In this document: in pieces, positions 34,079 through 42,328 of the stretch | Layout of the letters: every line of letters begins with the position of its first letter | Position numbering within the stretch: the stretch's first letter is position 1 | NCBI GenBank assembly: GCA_020344055.1 | Contig: CP070813.1 | Coordinates: 922,696 to 970,981, forward strand | Direction: 5' to 3' | Length of the DNA: 48,286 nucleotides | From: Candidatus Zixiibacteriota bacterium | GTDB lineage: Bacteria > Zixibacteria > MSB-5A5 > UBA10806 | Program-made: the position numbers and the translations under genes | Notes under the pieces: generated by a model | The model's database searches: none | What the model saw: the letters and a program-made list of their open reading frames with translations, nothing else | Told to the model about the DNA's origin: nothing

Positions 34079-34999
34079 TCAGTTATCCAGCCGCAACCCT
34101 ATCCGCTCCAGGCGGACGCGGCTTTTTTCCGAATCCCAGGAAAAGTGTATAAACCTGGGCTTACCGATCACATCCTTAATATCAACAAATCCCCAGAACC
34201 GCGAATCCGAGGAGTTATCCCGGTTATCGCCCATGACAAACAGCTTGCCTTCGGGTACCACGATTTCCGGCATATTATCGCGGTTGCCCGGTCCCCATTG
34301 ATATCGATCACTATAGTGAGGCAATATTCTATAAAGGTCTATTTTGACGGTTGATGGTTCGTCAAACGGCTCGCCATCGACGAAAACCTGCTTGTTTACG
34401 ATCTTTACGGTCTGCCTTTCGATTGCGATTACGCGCTTAATCCAATTCGTGCCTTTGCCGCTGTAGTTCCGCCGGGGATCGCCGGGGTATTTGAAAACGA
34501 TTATGTCGCCGTTTTGGATATTCTCAGGATCTACATCTTTTGTGGCCATTAAATAGTCCCCAACCAATAACGTGTTTTCCATGGAGGACGCCGACATCTT
34601 ATAAGCCTCGATGAAATTACCTTTAACTAATATTGAAACTCCCTCGTCCGCTATTGCCGATAAGATCCCGACCAGAATTATTAACGTCCAGGTTCTTTTC
34701 AAACGGGGGATCTTCAAATGATTCGTTTTTACGGTTAGATTAATATTAAGAACCAGAAAAACAAAGAAAATCGAAATTGCCACAAAAACCAAAATCAAAA
34801 CCATGAAAAATTCAGGAATTAACGCCATAATAACTATAAATAAAAAATAGATCACAATCAACGATGCTTGTACAATTATTCCCGGTCTAAGCCTTCCGCA
34901 ATAAATCAAGGGGAGGCCCAGACCAAAAAAGGTTAGAATAATCGAAACCCAGATCCGCCTCTTTTCCGGAAGTTTATAAATTATGGTGGTATCTTCCAT
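34079..34999 (-). CDS. lepB: Signal peptidase I with an extended membrane N-terminus
   Basis: 306 residues. Catalytic serine S139 in SASSMENTLLVGD, lysine K188 in NWIKRVIAIE, and box E GDNRDNSSDSRFWG define signal peptidase I. Before the catalytic domain there are about four hydrophobic segments (about 17-32, 42-61, 64-88, 104-124). The first block, LTFFGLGLPLIYCGRLRPG, resembles the TM2-type helix-GlyTyrCysGly turn. Ordinary LepB has one or two membrane helices. It cleaves signal peptides of the many secreted proteins in the cell at the outer face of the inner membrane. Probably monocistronic. Confidence 0.94.
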   Translation of the reverse strand: MEDTTIIYKLPEKRRIWVSIILTFFGLGLPLIYCGRLRPGIIVQASLIVIYFLFIVIMALIPEFFMVLILVFVAISIFFVFLVLNINLTVKTNHLKIPRLKRTWTLIILVGILSAIADEGVSILVKGNFIEAYKMSASSMENTLLVGDYLMATKDVDPENIQNGDIIVFKYPGDPRRNYSGKGTNWIKRVIAIERQTVKIVNKQVFVDGEPFDEPSTVKIDLYRILPHYSDRYQWGPGNRDNMPEIVVPEGKLFVMGDNRDNSSDSRFWGFVDIKDVIGKPRFIHFSWDSEKSRVRLERIGLRLDN

Positions 35000-35053
35000 A
35001 AATACTCCGCCACAATATAGTCAATTAACTATACTTTTGATACAATTTTATCC

Positions 35054-35086
35054 AAAAAAATCCCCGGAGAGATGATCTCCGGGGAT
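35054..35086 (-). terminator. Rho-independent terminator of the superoxide dismutase gene
   Basis: On the minus strand TCCCCGGAGA/TCTCCGGGGA (10 bp, five-base loop) is followed by a run of seven T. It lies 30 bases past the stop. Confidence 0.88.
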
Positions 35087-35116
35087 CAGGCATCAGGATT
35101 CAGTTCGCCAAATTGC

Positions 35117-35743
35117 TCAGGAGACGAATTTTTTATAGCGCTCGTTTATGCGCGCCCAATGCAGGCTATTAAGGAAGTTATCGATGTAAGTGGCGCGGCC
35201 GGGACCGTCCTTGTGGTAATAGGCGTGCTCGAAGACGTCGCAGGAGATAAGCGGTATTCCGCCCCACATGGCGCCGTGGTGATGGTGATCGACCAGGACG
35301 TTGATCAGCCGTCCGCTGTAAAGCTTATCGAAGACCAGCACTCCCCAGCCGGATAGTTTGGCCGCGAATGCGGTGGCCTTGAAATCCTCTTTCCATTTCT
35401 CGAAACTGCCGAACTCCTTCTCGATGGCGGCCAGCACCTCGGGACCCTTTTTAGGGTCGCCGTCACCGCCGAGCACTTCCCAGTAAACGTCATGAAGAAG
35501 CGCACCGGCGTGGTTCCAGTTGCGCTGGCGTTTGAGCTCGCCGATCTCGGAGTAATTGCCGTTGGCGTCGGCGGGATCGGCATTCTCCAGTCCCGCTTCG
35601 ATGGTATTCAACGCCGCCACGTAACCCTTGTGGTGTTTATTGTAATGCCAGTCGGTGGTCTCCGGTGAGACCACGTTTTTCAACAATTTCTTCGCTTCGT
35701 CATCCGTGTAGGGACGTTTATTGAATTTCCACTCGTAAGCCAT
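35117..35743 (-). CDS. Fe/Mn-family superoxide dismutase
   Basis: 208 residues from ATG 35743 (MAYEWKFNKRPY); an upstream in-frame extension to 35815 lacks family similarity. Metal ligands by alignment to the family: H33 (DWHYNKHHKGYV), H84 (NHAGALLHDVYW), D169 and H173 (DVFEHAYY). The NHAGALLHDVYW form is unlike the common NHxxFW and resembles the cambialistic/archaeal-type branch. Metal choice cannot be read from sequence. No signal peptide, so it should be cytoplasmic. Own terminator downstream. Confidence 0.93.
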   Translation of the reverse strand: MAYEWKFNKRPYTDDEAKKLLKNVVSPETTDWHYNKHHKGYVAALNTIEAGLENADPADANGNYSEIGELKRQRNWNHAGALLHDVYWEVLGGDGDPKKGPEVLAAIEKEFGSFEKWKEDFKATAFAAKLSGWGVLVFDKLYSGRLINVLVDHHHHGAMWGGIPLISCDVFEHAYYHKDGPGRATYIDNFLNSLHWARINERYKKFVS

Positions 35744-35946
35744 TTTAAAACCCTTTCTATTTTCAAAGGTAATTTGAAAATGATATTCAATACTAACTCT
35801 GATAAAAACGGCCAATTCCGGGAAAAGGTTCCGCCATTCAAAAAAATGTTGCCCGCTGGATCCACGTAGATTATATTTACTAAAAATAGGCTTCTTTGAT
35901 ATTCACCCTACGATTTTTGGCGCACGGAGCAATGGAGAAATTAGAT

Positions 35947-37659
35947 ATGAGAAATAAAATCATTTTATTAGCAATCGGCCTTTCAATCATAATGCCCTAT
36001 TCGGTGGAGGCGCAGAGCGGGTCGATTTCGGGCATCATAACCGACAGCCTGCAGAATCCTGTTGAATATGCCCGAATCTCGGTAAACGGAACGGTTGACG
36101 CCGCGATTACCGATTTCAGCGGGTCTTATTTAATCGAGGATCTTGAACCCGGCAGTTATGACGTATCCATAAATCACTCGGAATTCAATGACACAATTAT
36201 CTCGGACGTCGCTGTTGAACAAGATTCTATAACCGAGCTGAATATCGAGCTTTCCCCATCTTGTTACGGGTTTTTGGGCGGGCCGCAGTGTTTCCCCGGT
36301 AATTCAACCTGGGTCCCACTAAGCATAACCAGCGGTAACGCCATAGGCGAATTTAATCTCGTAATTAAGTGGCCGGCAGATTATTTGACATTAATTTCAA
36401 TAGACCCCATCGGCTATGGGAATTTCGAGTATTTCATTGATTATGCCGGCCCGGGAACAGTCAGGATTCATTGGGAAGCGGGAATAAACAGCCCGATACC
36501 GGGTGGTACACATTATGTAGCTTGGCTGCAAATGCTACCAGATACGTCTGTAAATGAAATTAGTTTTATACCTGTATGGTTTGGCGGATCGCAATCCGAT
36601 AACGCCATATATGATTCCGCGGGTCAGGCGATTAATTTTGACGGTCATTTGGGCAATTCGATATTTTATGCCGATGATGTGTGGCGGGCGTATGACCCTA
36701 ACGCCAACGGCTGGCGTGCCGATATCGGTGATTTAGCGATCGTGGCCGACCGCCTTATTTATGGGTATATCGTCTGGAGCAGAAACGGTACCGGCGACGA
36801 CGCCATCCAGGAAATTAGTGCGGATATAAATAGTAATGGATTTGTGGATATCGCTGATCTTCTTTTATTTATTTATCTGGCTCAGGGCATCAATACCTAT
36901 GGAGATTATCCCGTTTTAAGATTCCTTTCCGATATTGATCCCGGTGAACGAGACGCTTTTTCTATTGGCAATCTTGACGGCAGTCCGATTATCGGTTATC
37001 CCGGCCAAACGGTCGATATTCCAATCTATGCAAAAACCGACGAGGTTATTAGAGGGATCGCGCTGAGAATCATGTCGGATAATACTCAGATCATGGAAAG
37101 CATTGGCGCGGAATCTACTTCAGTATTGAGTGATTGGAATTTCCATGTTAGTTCCGAAATAGATTACCAACCGGGATATAGAGGCTTGACCGCGTTAATG
37201 ATTGCCGCTGAAAGCGAGGGTTTAAACACAAACGGTCAATGGAGTGATGCCATCGCCCATTTTACGCTCAGGATGGCCGATTCCGGCTTCAGCGGCGGCG
37301 AGAACATCCGGTTAAGAGCGCGAGCCAATATAGTCGATTCAAATTATGTTGTTTATCAGCCTGTAATAATAGAAGGCTCGATAATGGTGGAAATCGCGGC
37401 CTGTGATTATATTTACGGTGATGCCAACGGCGACGGCAGTTTCAACGGCCTCGATGTTATTTACAGCGTGAGTTATTTTAAAAGCCAGGGTTCCCCGCCC
37501 CCGACGGACTGCTATTGCGGTACCCATGGTTTTTATGGCGCCAACGCTGATTCCAACGGAGATTGCCTATTCAACGGAATGGATGTAATTTATAGCGTGG
37601 CTGCCCTAAAGGGAACAGGGCCGATGCCGGTGGGATGTCCGGATTGCCCGTCTGAATAG
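35947..37659 (+). CDS. Secreted multidomain protein: CarboxypepD_reg-like, cohesin-like and dockerin-like domains
   Basis: 570 residues from ATG 35947, with GGAG upstream; in-frame starts exist at 35896 and 35932. The signal peptide RNKIILLAIGLSIIMPYSVEAQ is followed by a carboxypeptidase-regulatory-like domain (SGIITDSLQNPVEYARISVNG). Next come a beta-sandwich, a dockerin-like DINSNGFVDIADLLLF segment (about 292-307), and a cohesin-like sandwich. The end has two Ca-binding dockerin-type repeats, GDANGDGSFNGLDVIYSV and ADSNGDCLFNGMDVIYSV, and a cysteine-rich tail CPDCPSE. Repeats of this FNGxDVxYxV type are frequent in Zixibacteria-like genomes. Likely surface or extracellular; no enzymatic domain seen. 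Confidence 0.88.
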   Translation: MRNKIILLAIGLSIIMPYSVEAQSGSISGIITDSLQNPVEYARISVNGTVDAAITDFSGSYLIEDLEPGSYDVSINHSEFNDTIISDVAVEQDSITELNIELSPSCYGFLGGPQCFPGNSTWVPLSITSGNAIGEFNLVIKWPADYLTLISIDPIGYGNFEYFIDYAGPGTVRIHWEAGINSPIPGGTHYVAWLQMLPDTSVNEISFIPVWFGGSQSDNAIYDSAGQAINFDGHLGNSIFYADDVWRAYDPNANGWRADIGDLAIVADRLIYGYIVWSRNGTGDDAIQEISADINSNGFVDIADLLLFIYLAQGINTYGDYPVLRFLSDIDPGERDAFSIGNLDGSPIIGYPGQTVDIPIYAKTDEVIRGIALRIMSDNTQIMESIGAESTSVLSDWNFHVSSEIDYQPGYRGLTALMIAAESEGLNTNGQWSDAIAHFTLRMADSGFSGGENIRLRARANIVDSNYVVYQPVIIEGSIMVEIAACDYIYGDANGDGSFNGLDVIYSVSYFKSQGSPPPTDCYCGTHGFYGANADSNGDCLFNGMDVIYSVAALKGTGPMPVGCPDCPSE

Positions 37660-37690
37660 GCGTTATAAAGAATCGCTTTATTACCTATTC
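37654..37690. terminator. Bidirectional hairpin overlapping both stop codons of convergent genes
   Basis: GAATAGG/CCTATTC outer arms (7 bp) and an ATAAAG/CTTTAT inner stem with loop AATCG. The outer arms contain the TAG stop codons of the dockerin-like gene and of apt, each preceded by a Glu codon. Confidence 0.6.
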
Positions 37691-38215
37691 CGAATCATAT
37701 CGCACCAGCGAATAGATATTCTTGCCGGGCAGTTTACTGCGTCCGTTCAGAAACGTTAATTCGATAATTATCGCTATTTCATCGATTATACCGCCGAGCC
37801 TTTCCACCAGTTTCACGGTGGCGCCGAGGGTACCGCCGGTGGCCAGAAGATCATCCAGGATCAGGACTCTCTGCCCTTTTTTGATGGCGTCGGCATGAAT
37901 CTGCAGTGTCGCCTTGCCGTACTCCAGATCATACGACTCCTCGACCGTTTCCCAGGGGAGTTTGCCCGGTTTCCGGGCCGGAACGAAACCTATTTTCAAA
38001 CGATCCGCCAGGGCGCCGCCGAAAATGAATCCGCGCGACTCTATGCCGACCAGCAGATCGAGATCTTTATCTTTATACCTCTCATGCAGGTGATTTATGG
38101 TAAACCTGTACGCTTCCGGATCGTGGATGAGCGTTGAAATATCTCTGAATATGACTCCTTTTATGGGAAAATCGGGGATATTTCTTATTCTGCCCTTAAG
38201 GTCTTCAATTTTCAT
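37685..38215 (-). CDS. apt: Adenine phosphoribosyltransferase
   Basis: 176 residues. The PRPP-binding motif RVLILDDLLATGGTLGA (116-132) and the APRT-type GIESRGFIFGGALA (58-71) and ARKPGKLPW (80-88) loops are intact. It salvages adenine to AMP. Its ATG overlaps the acyP stop by four bases, so the two are coupled. Length is normal. Confidence 0.97.
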   Translation of the reverse strand: MKIEDLKGRIRNIPDFPIKGVIFRDISTLIHDPEAYRFTINHLHERYKDKDLDLLVGIESRGFIFGGALADRLKIGFVPARKPGKLPWETVEESYDLEYGKATLQIHADAIKKGQRVLILDDLLATGGTLGATVKLVERLGGIIDEIAIIIELTFLNGRSKLPGKNIYSLVRYDSE

Positions 38216-38538
38216 AGCTGTATATTGAAGCCCTCGTAATTACCCGCATACTCCAGCCACTCAATATTGATGCCCGTAATATGCGCCGACGATGGTCCAA
38301 CCTTAACCTCATCCAAAAAACCGTGAACCGAAGAGCTGTCGCCCTCGGCTACCGATTCCACGGAGCCATCGTCAAGGTTGCGCACGTATCCGTTTACGCC
38401 ATAGTCATCGGCCACCCGCTTCACATACCAGCGGAAACCGACACCCTGCACCAAACCGCTTACGACTACGCGAACGGACTTATTCTTGCCCGATTTTCGG
38501 TTCGAATTCCCGTTGGGTGCCGAGTAATAATCCGCCAT
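38212..38538 (-). CDS. acyP: Acylphosphatase
   Basis: 108 residues. VVVSGLVQGVGFRWYV (24-39) contains the catalytic arginine R36, and GYVRNLDDGSVE contains asparagine N54. A polar 20-residue N-terminal extension (YYSAPNGNSNRKSGKNK) precedes the domain. It hydrolyses acyl phosphates such as acetyl-phosphate and carbamoyl-phosphate. Forms a two-gene unit with apt. Confidence 0.95.
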   Translation of the reverse strand: MADYYSAPNGNSNRKSGKNKSVRVVVSGLVQGVGFRWYVKRVADDYGVNGYVRNLDDGSVESVAEGDSSSVHGFLDEVKVGPSSAHITGINIEWLEYAGNYEGFNIQL

Positions 38539-38615
38539 AGAATTCGCAAATATATAATTTTATTTACCCCGGCGCAATATTTCTTGAAGAAAATAGTTAA
38601 AAATATCGACGATTT

Positions 38616-39077
38616 CTATCGGGGACTCTGACCTGCCTCCAGCGCCTTATTAACCGCCTCTTCCGGCGTGGCGCATTTGACCACACCCTCGATTTCCCAG
38701 GTGCCGAGACCAAATACCGGCTTGCCCGACTGGATTGCGAAGGCTATTTCCGAGAGGGTGCCGTAGCGCCCCGATACCGCTATCAGGGCGTGCGCGGTGT
38801 TTATAATGACCAGGTTACGGCCGTGCCCCAGCCCGGTGGCGACGGGGATGTCGACGTAGGGATTGGCGTCGTCGATGGATTGCCCCTTGAGTATGCCGAT
38901 GGTGGTACCTCCGGCCTCCCTGGCCCCTTTGCAGGCGGCCTCCATGACACCGGAGAGCCCGCCGCAGATAAGCAAAGCTCCCGCCTCGGCGATCAGCCTG
39001 CCGACCTCATAGGCTGTCTTCCGCACCTTCTCGTCCCCCGCCGACCCGCCGATCACGCCGATGATGGTTTTGTTCAT
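38616..39077 (-). CDS. TIGR00725-family SLOG-domain protein (possible LOG-like)
   Basis: 153 residues: VIGGSAGDEKVRKTAYEVGRLIAEAG, then GGLSGVMEAACKGAREAGG, GHGRNLVIINTAHALIAVSGRYGTLSEI. This matches the TIGR00725 branch of the SLOG/lysine-decarboxylase-like superfamily. The GGxxGxM and GRYGTLSE motifs bind nucleotide or sugar phosphate; some LOG proteins release cytokinins by phosphoribohydrolysis, but this branch is uncharacterised. It lies 78 bases from acyP, same direction. Confidence 0.9.
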   Translation of the reverse strand: MNKTIIGVIGGSAGDEKVRKTAYEVGRLIAEAGALLICGGLSGVMEAACKGAREAGGTTIGILKGQSIDDANPYVDIPVATGLGHGRNLVIINTAHALIAVSGRYGTLSEIAFAIQSGKPVFGLGTWEIEGVVKCATPEEAVNKALEAGQSPR

Positions 39078-39259
39078 GGGGATGATTTAGGATGTGGAAG
39101 TGGTTTTGTCAAGAAGAGACAGTTTTAACGCATAAGCTATTCTCATAAAGAATTGTATTGAAAATAAGGATAAATTATGCAAGGCAATCCAAAAAATAGC
39201 GGAATATTACCACTTTCAAAATGTAGAATATATCGTAGATCGGAACCGGGAGCAAATGA

Positions 39260-40189
39260 TTGGCCAGGATTATTTTTATTCTTTCAGGATTCACACTGTT
39301 TGGATGCTCCTGTTGTGAACGGGGATGCGGCGATGGACTGTATACCTGCGGAGTAATTGATAAAACCGCCCCCTATATCCGTCCCATAAAATACGATTAT
39401 CAGCATCAGCTAATTCTATACGAAAGCGGCGTCGTCGAAATAGAGATTTGGGGACCTCCCTGGGTCCTAATTTATTCGCTCGATGAAATTTGCGGCAGCG
39501 ATTCTATTGTTGATATCGCCATTTACGACGATAAAATAGTGCACTCCAATTTTTCGGATCATCCTTATGAATTGGAGCCCCCGGAAAATGAGTACTTCAT
39601 TTTGGCTCTTTACTCGAATAGATGTTTCAAGCTTGATAAAGATTTCAATTTACTGTTTGAATTCGGATGGGCCGGAGATGACACGACGATATTGATAGAT
39701 GCAAAAGCCGTAACCATCAATTACATAGGAGAGATATTTATAGTGGATTCGGGAGACGGCTCTTTGAAAATTTACAATAAAGAAGGCGCTTTCCAGCGCA
39801 AAAGCTCCTACCTGGGTCTGCCTGCGAGGATAGAAGACTATAATATGTTCCTTTACGTTCTTGATAAATCCACCTCTACCATTAAGAAATATGATTATGA
39901 CGGTACTTATATAGCTACAATTATCGATACGCCCTTTTTCGAAGATATCGTAGCCTTCGTGTTTGAGGATGAGGATTCGATGTGGCTGGTTGACTTTGAC
40001 GGAGGTCGAGTCAGCCTGGTCAGCATATTCGGGACCATTTCGGAGGTCAAATATGATTGCTGTAAGGATGATATTCTGATTAATTTCGGCAAAATCGTGG
40101 AAATAGATAGAATGTTCTCATTGTTTTTTTTGGTGGATTATGAAAAGAACTCAATCATATCATTTAGAGAAATAATCTGCGCTTTATGA
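39260..40189 (+). CDS. Lipoprotein with NHL/6-bladed-propeller-like repeats
   Basis: 309 residues from TTG 39260, with GGGAG seven bases upstream. An ATG at 39256 is out of frame. The signal ARIIFILSGFTLFGC ends in a lipobox, followed by a cysteine-rich start (SCCERGCGDGLYTCG). The rest has propeller-like strands separated by about 40 residues: HQLILYESGVVEIEI, KLDKDFNLLFEFGWAG, GEIFIVDSGDGSLKIYNKEG, YNMFLYVLDKSTSTIKKYDYDG, DSMWLVDFDGGRVSLVS. The form resembles the 6-bladed-propeller lipoproteins of Bacteroidota. Function unknown. Followed by a small secreted barrel-like gene after 33 bases. Confidence 0.8.
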   Translation: MARIIFILSGFTLFGCSCCERGCGDGLYTCGVIDKTAPYIRPIKYDYQHQLILYESGVVEIEIWGPPWVLIYSLDEICGSDSIVDIAIYDDKIVHSNFSDHPYELEPPENEYFILALYSNRCFKLDKDFNLLFEFGWAGDDTTILIDAKAVTINYIGEIFIVDSGDGSLKIYNKEGAFQRKSSYLGLPARIEDYNMFLYVLDKSTSTIKKYDYDGTYIATIIDTPFFEDIVAFVFEDEDSMWLVDFDGGRVSLVSIFGTISEVKYDCCKDDILINFGKIVEIDRMFSLFFLVDYEKNSIISFREIICAL

Positions 40190-40222
40190 TGATTAGAAAA
40201 TATAATTTAAGCGAGGCACAAA

Positions 40223-40600
40223 ATGAGAATATCATTTATTATTTTCTTACTTTCAACAGTTAATCTCCACGGGCAGACGCCCAAGTTTCCGGGAAATCCG
40301 GACAGGAACCTGGTAGTTTCGATAGATTACCAATTCGATTATTTTGGATATGGAAAAAGCGAAATAAGAGATAGCTACGGTTTCATACTACTCCAGGAAT
40401 CAGAACCGAAAGCGATGGATCTTTCAATTCAAATGACAATGCCGGTTTCCAATAGGCTATCGCTGCTTCTGGGAGGTTCGTTTTACCATTCCCATATATC
40501 CTGGGACCCGTCACCAATTGTCCGGAAAGATAAGACCAGCTGGGATTCTTGTTCGTTATCGGCGGGATTAAAAATATATCTAAAAAATTATTATAGATAG
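40223..40600 (+). CDS. Small secreted beta-rich protein, possibly a short barrel fragment
   Basis: 125 residues. Signal peptide RISFIIFLLSTVNLHGQ, then alternating strands (NLVVSIDYQFDYFGYG, AMDLSIQMTMPVSNRLSLLLGGSFY, SLSAGLKIYLKNYYR). The pattern NRLSLLLGGSFY and final aromatic strand suggest an outer-membrane beta-barrel, but at this length only about six strands fit. Its stop is intact and no frameshift is seen. Function unknown; probably cotranscribed with the lipoprotein upstream. Confidence 0.7.
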   Translation: MRISFIIFLLSTVNLHGQTPKFPGNPDRNLVVSIDYQFDYFGYGKSEIRDSYGFILLQESEPKAMDLSIQMTMPVSNRLSLLLGGSFYHSHISWDPSPIVRKDKTSWDSCSLSAGLKIYLKNYYR

Positions 40601-40620
40601 GCTTTGTATTGCGCCGGGGC

Positions 40621-40769
40621 GGCATGCTTTAACCGAAAGTTCAGGCGCGCTTACAGGCTTACATGCTTATTCCCATTTCATGGGAAAAAGCATGCCACCC
40701 TCAGTGACCTCCCATCCATAATCAAGAAATTGAAAAGCGTCAGGATGTCATTTCATTCCATCCAGACGC
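40621..40769. repeat. Two long hairpins in the convergent gap 40601-40795
   Basis: First, CATGCTT-A-TTCCCAT, TTC, ATGGGAA-A-AAGCATG (40662-40694) is a 14-bp stem with one A-A mismatch. A second copy of the outer arm, GGCATGCTTT (40621-40630), can pair with AAAGCATGCC (40687-40696) instead. Next, GCGTC-A-GGATG and CATCC-A-GACGC (40737-40769) is a 10-bp stem with one mismatch. They probably mark transcript ends for both flanking genes; there is no long T-run. Confidence 0.65.
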
Positions 40770-40795
40770 ATATAGATTAATATTTATAACTTCCG

Positions 40796-41257
40796 TTAGA
40801 AGAAATACCTGACACCGACGGCGGCGTTGAGGTCGAAATCGGTATCGGGCGCGAGATCAAGAATGGGGACGACCTCCAGGAACAGATCCAGCGGGGCGCC
40901 CTTGAAAAGATAGGCCAGGCCTACCGGGATTCTAACGCCGATGAAGTCATCGCCGTTATCCGCGAACCTGATTCTTCCCCCGATACCGTAGTAAAAAGGC
41001 AGCCGTCCTTTTTCCACCTCAATGAGCGTGAAATTATGCAGCAGGTAATCGGCGTGCAGGTGCAGGGCCTTGTTATTCCCCAGCGACCAGGCCGCGGCGC
41101 CATCGACCGCCGATTTTCCGCTTATCCAGAGCTTACCGCTGATGCCGGTAGGCTCGCCCAGTATTATCCCCAAGCCGAAATCGCCGTTTCCTTCCGCCCG
41201 GGCGGGACCGGCAATCAACAGCATTATCGAGACAACAGGCAAAAAGAATTTGATCAT
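40796..41257 (-). CDS. Small outer-membrane beta-barrel protein
   Basis: 153 residues from ATG 41257, seven bases after GAGGAGG. Signal IKFFLPVVSIMLLIAGPARAEG. The mature protein is strand-rich (GLGIILGEPTGISGKLWIS, KALHLHADYLLHNFTLIE, LPFYYGIGGRIRFAD, GVRIPVGLAYLF) and ends VGVRYFF with terminal phenylalanine, a barrel-assembly signal. It is similar in type to short 8-stranded barrels annotated DUF3996-like in other phyla. A consensus promoter lies upstream. Function unknown. Confidence 0.82.
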   Translation of the reverse strand: MIKFFLPVVSIMLLIAGPARAEGNGDFGLGIILGEPTGISGKLWISGKSAVDGAAAWSLGNNKALHLHADYLLHNFTLIEVEKGRLPFYYGIGGRIRFADNGDDFIGVRIPVGLAYLFKGAPLDLFLEVVPILDLAPDTDFDLNAAVGVRYFF

Positions 41258-41300
41258 GGACAAACCTCCTCATTAGAAGCAGTCATTTTTCCCGAGTTTT

Positions 41301-41329
41301 ATTATATTTTTATTTTACTTTTTTTTCAA
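41301..41329 (-). promoter_or_regulatory. Strong sigma-70-type promoter of the barrel gene
   Basis: TTGAAA (41324-41329), 17-base A-rich spacer, TATAAT (41301-41306). Both boxes are near consensus and the spacing is ideal, suggesting high expression. Confidence 0.78.
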
Positions 41330-41530
41330 TAAATTATAATAGTCGTATCGTGCCGGGCCCGAATTTACGCGCCCGTTTCAAATTTCCGTAATCGGAGAAC
41401 GGAAATGGCCGAAATTCTAAAATAACGGCTGTTTTTTTTTGAAACAGGAAACCGGGAAGGGATTTTCAGGGTATATTAACGCAATATCCGGCGAGGCCGA
41501 ATAAATATTAAATACGCCGGAAAAGAAGAT

Positions 41531-42052
41531 ATGAGAAATTTAGTGAAAATAACGGTTTTTTCAGCGATTCTGGCGCTTTTCCTCACTGTGGCGGCGTCGG
41601 CGCAACCCAAAAGGCCGGTAAAATACCCGCTGGGATTCAAACATGGCATGAGCCAGGAAGCCGCCCTGAAGGTTCTAAAAAGCCTCGAGGCCCCGGTCAT
41701 TAAAGATTCGGAACGGTCGATTCACGCCCACTACAACAAAGAGTTTTACGGCGTTGTTATCGAGGATATCGACCTGGAGTTTTTCGAGGGCGAACTTCGC
41801 AGCGTATCGCTCAGAACCGCCGGCGAGAAATCGGACGAGGATCATAACAAAAGGCTCCGGGATTTTATAGCCAGGATAAGATCGATATACGACGTCAATG
41901 AGCGTCCCAACGGATCATCCGTGGACAGCACCACCGATATCAAGACCCGTTTCGTGAGCCGCTATGAGGACGGCTCCTACGAGCTTTTGATCTACTCCTA
42001 CTATCTCGACGATAGGTATTACCTGAGCTTGAACTACGAGAAGTTTTTTTAG
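41531..42052 (+). CDS. Secreted hypothetical protein
   Basis: 173 residues. Signal RNLVKITVFSAILALFLTVAASAQ, then a mixed alpha/beta domain with GFKHGMSQEAALKVLKSL, VVIEDIDLEFFEGELRSVSLRTAG, RLRDFIARIRSIYD and a final YYLSLNYEKFF. The GMSxEEA pattern resembles periplasmic domains that track a value with a conserved G-M-S helix start, but no named family is certain. It sits alone before tRNA-Pro on the opposite strand. Confidence 0.75.
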   Translation: MRNLVKITVFSAILALFLTVAASAQPKRPVKYPLGFKHGMSQEAALKVLKSLEAPVIKDSERSIHAHYNKEFYGVVIEDIDLEFFEGELRSVSLRTAGEKSDEDHNKRLRDFIARIRSIYDVNERPNGSSVDSTTDIKTRFVSRYEDGSYELLIYSYYLDDRYYLSLNYEKFF

Positions 42053-42167
42053 GAAATATTTATTAAATCAAATTCATAGCTTTTCTTATTTGTCAGGAGC
42101 GCAACGGGCTTCTGACCTACTACAGCTTTTCATATTCGGTAATTCCCGATCAAAAACAATAAAAAAA

Positions 42168-42241
42168 TCGGGGCGAGAGGATTTGAACCTCCGACTCCAC
42201 GGACCCGAACCGTGTGCGCTACCAGGCTGCGCTACGCCCCG
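42168..42241 (-). tRNA. tRNA-Pro (anticodon CGG)
   Basis: Cloverleaf on the minus strand: acceptor CGGGGCG/CGCCCCG, D arm GCGC...GCGC with AGCCTGGTA, anticodon loop TTCGGGT (CGG), T arm GGAGG TTCAAAT CCTCT, discriminator A. CCA not encoded. Seven T follow immediately as terminator. Confidence 0.95.
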
Positions 42242-42328
42242 TATTCTGCCATCGCCGCTTTCAAACGCGACGATTTAAGATAGAAAGAGCCCCCTAAAAG
42301 TCAATATGAATTTAAGGCTTTCCTGTCA

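Noticed and set aside
39177..39359. About 60-codon frame starting ATG after AAGGAT
   Set aside because: Overlaps the lipoprotein gene in another frame, and lacks the signal peptide and propeller pattern of that gene.
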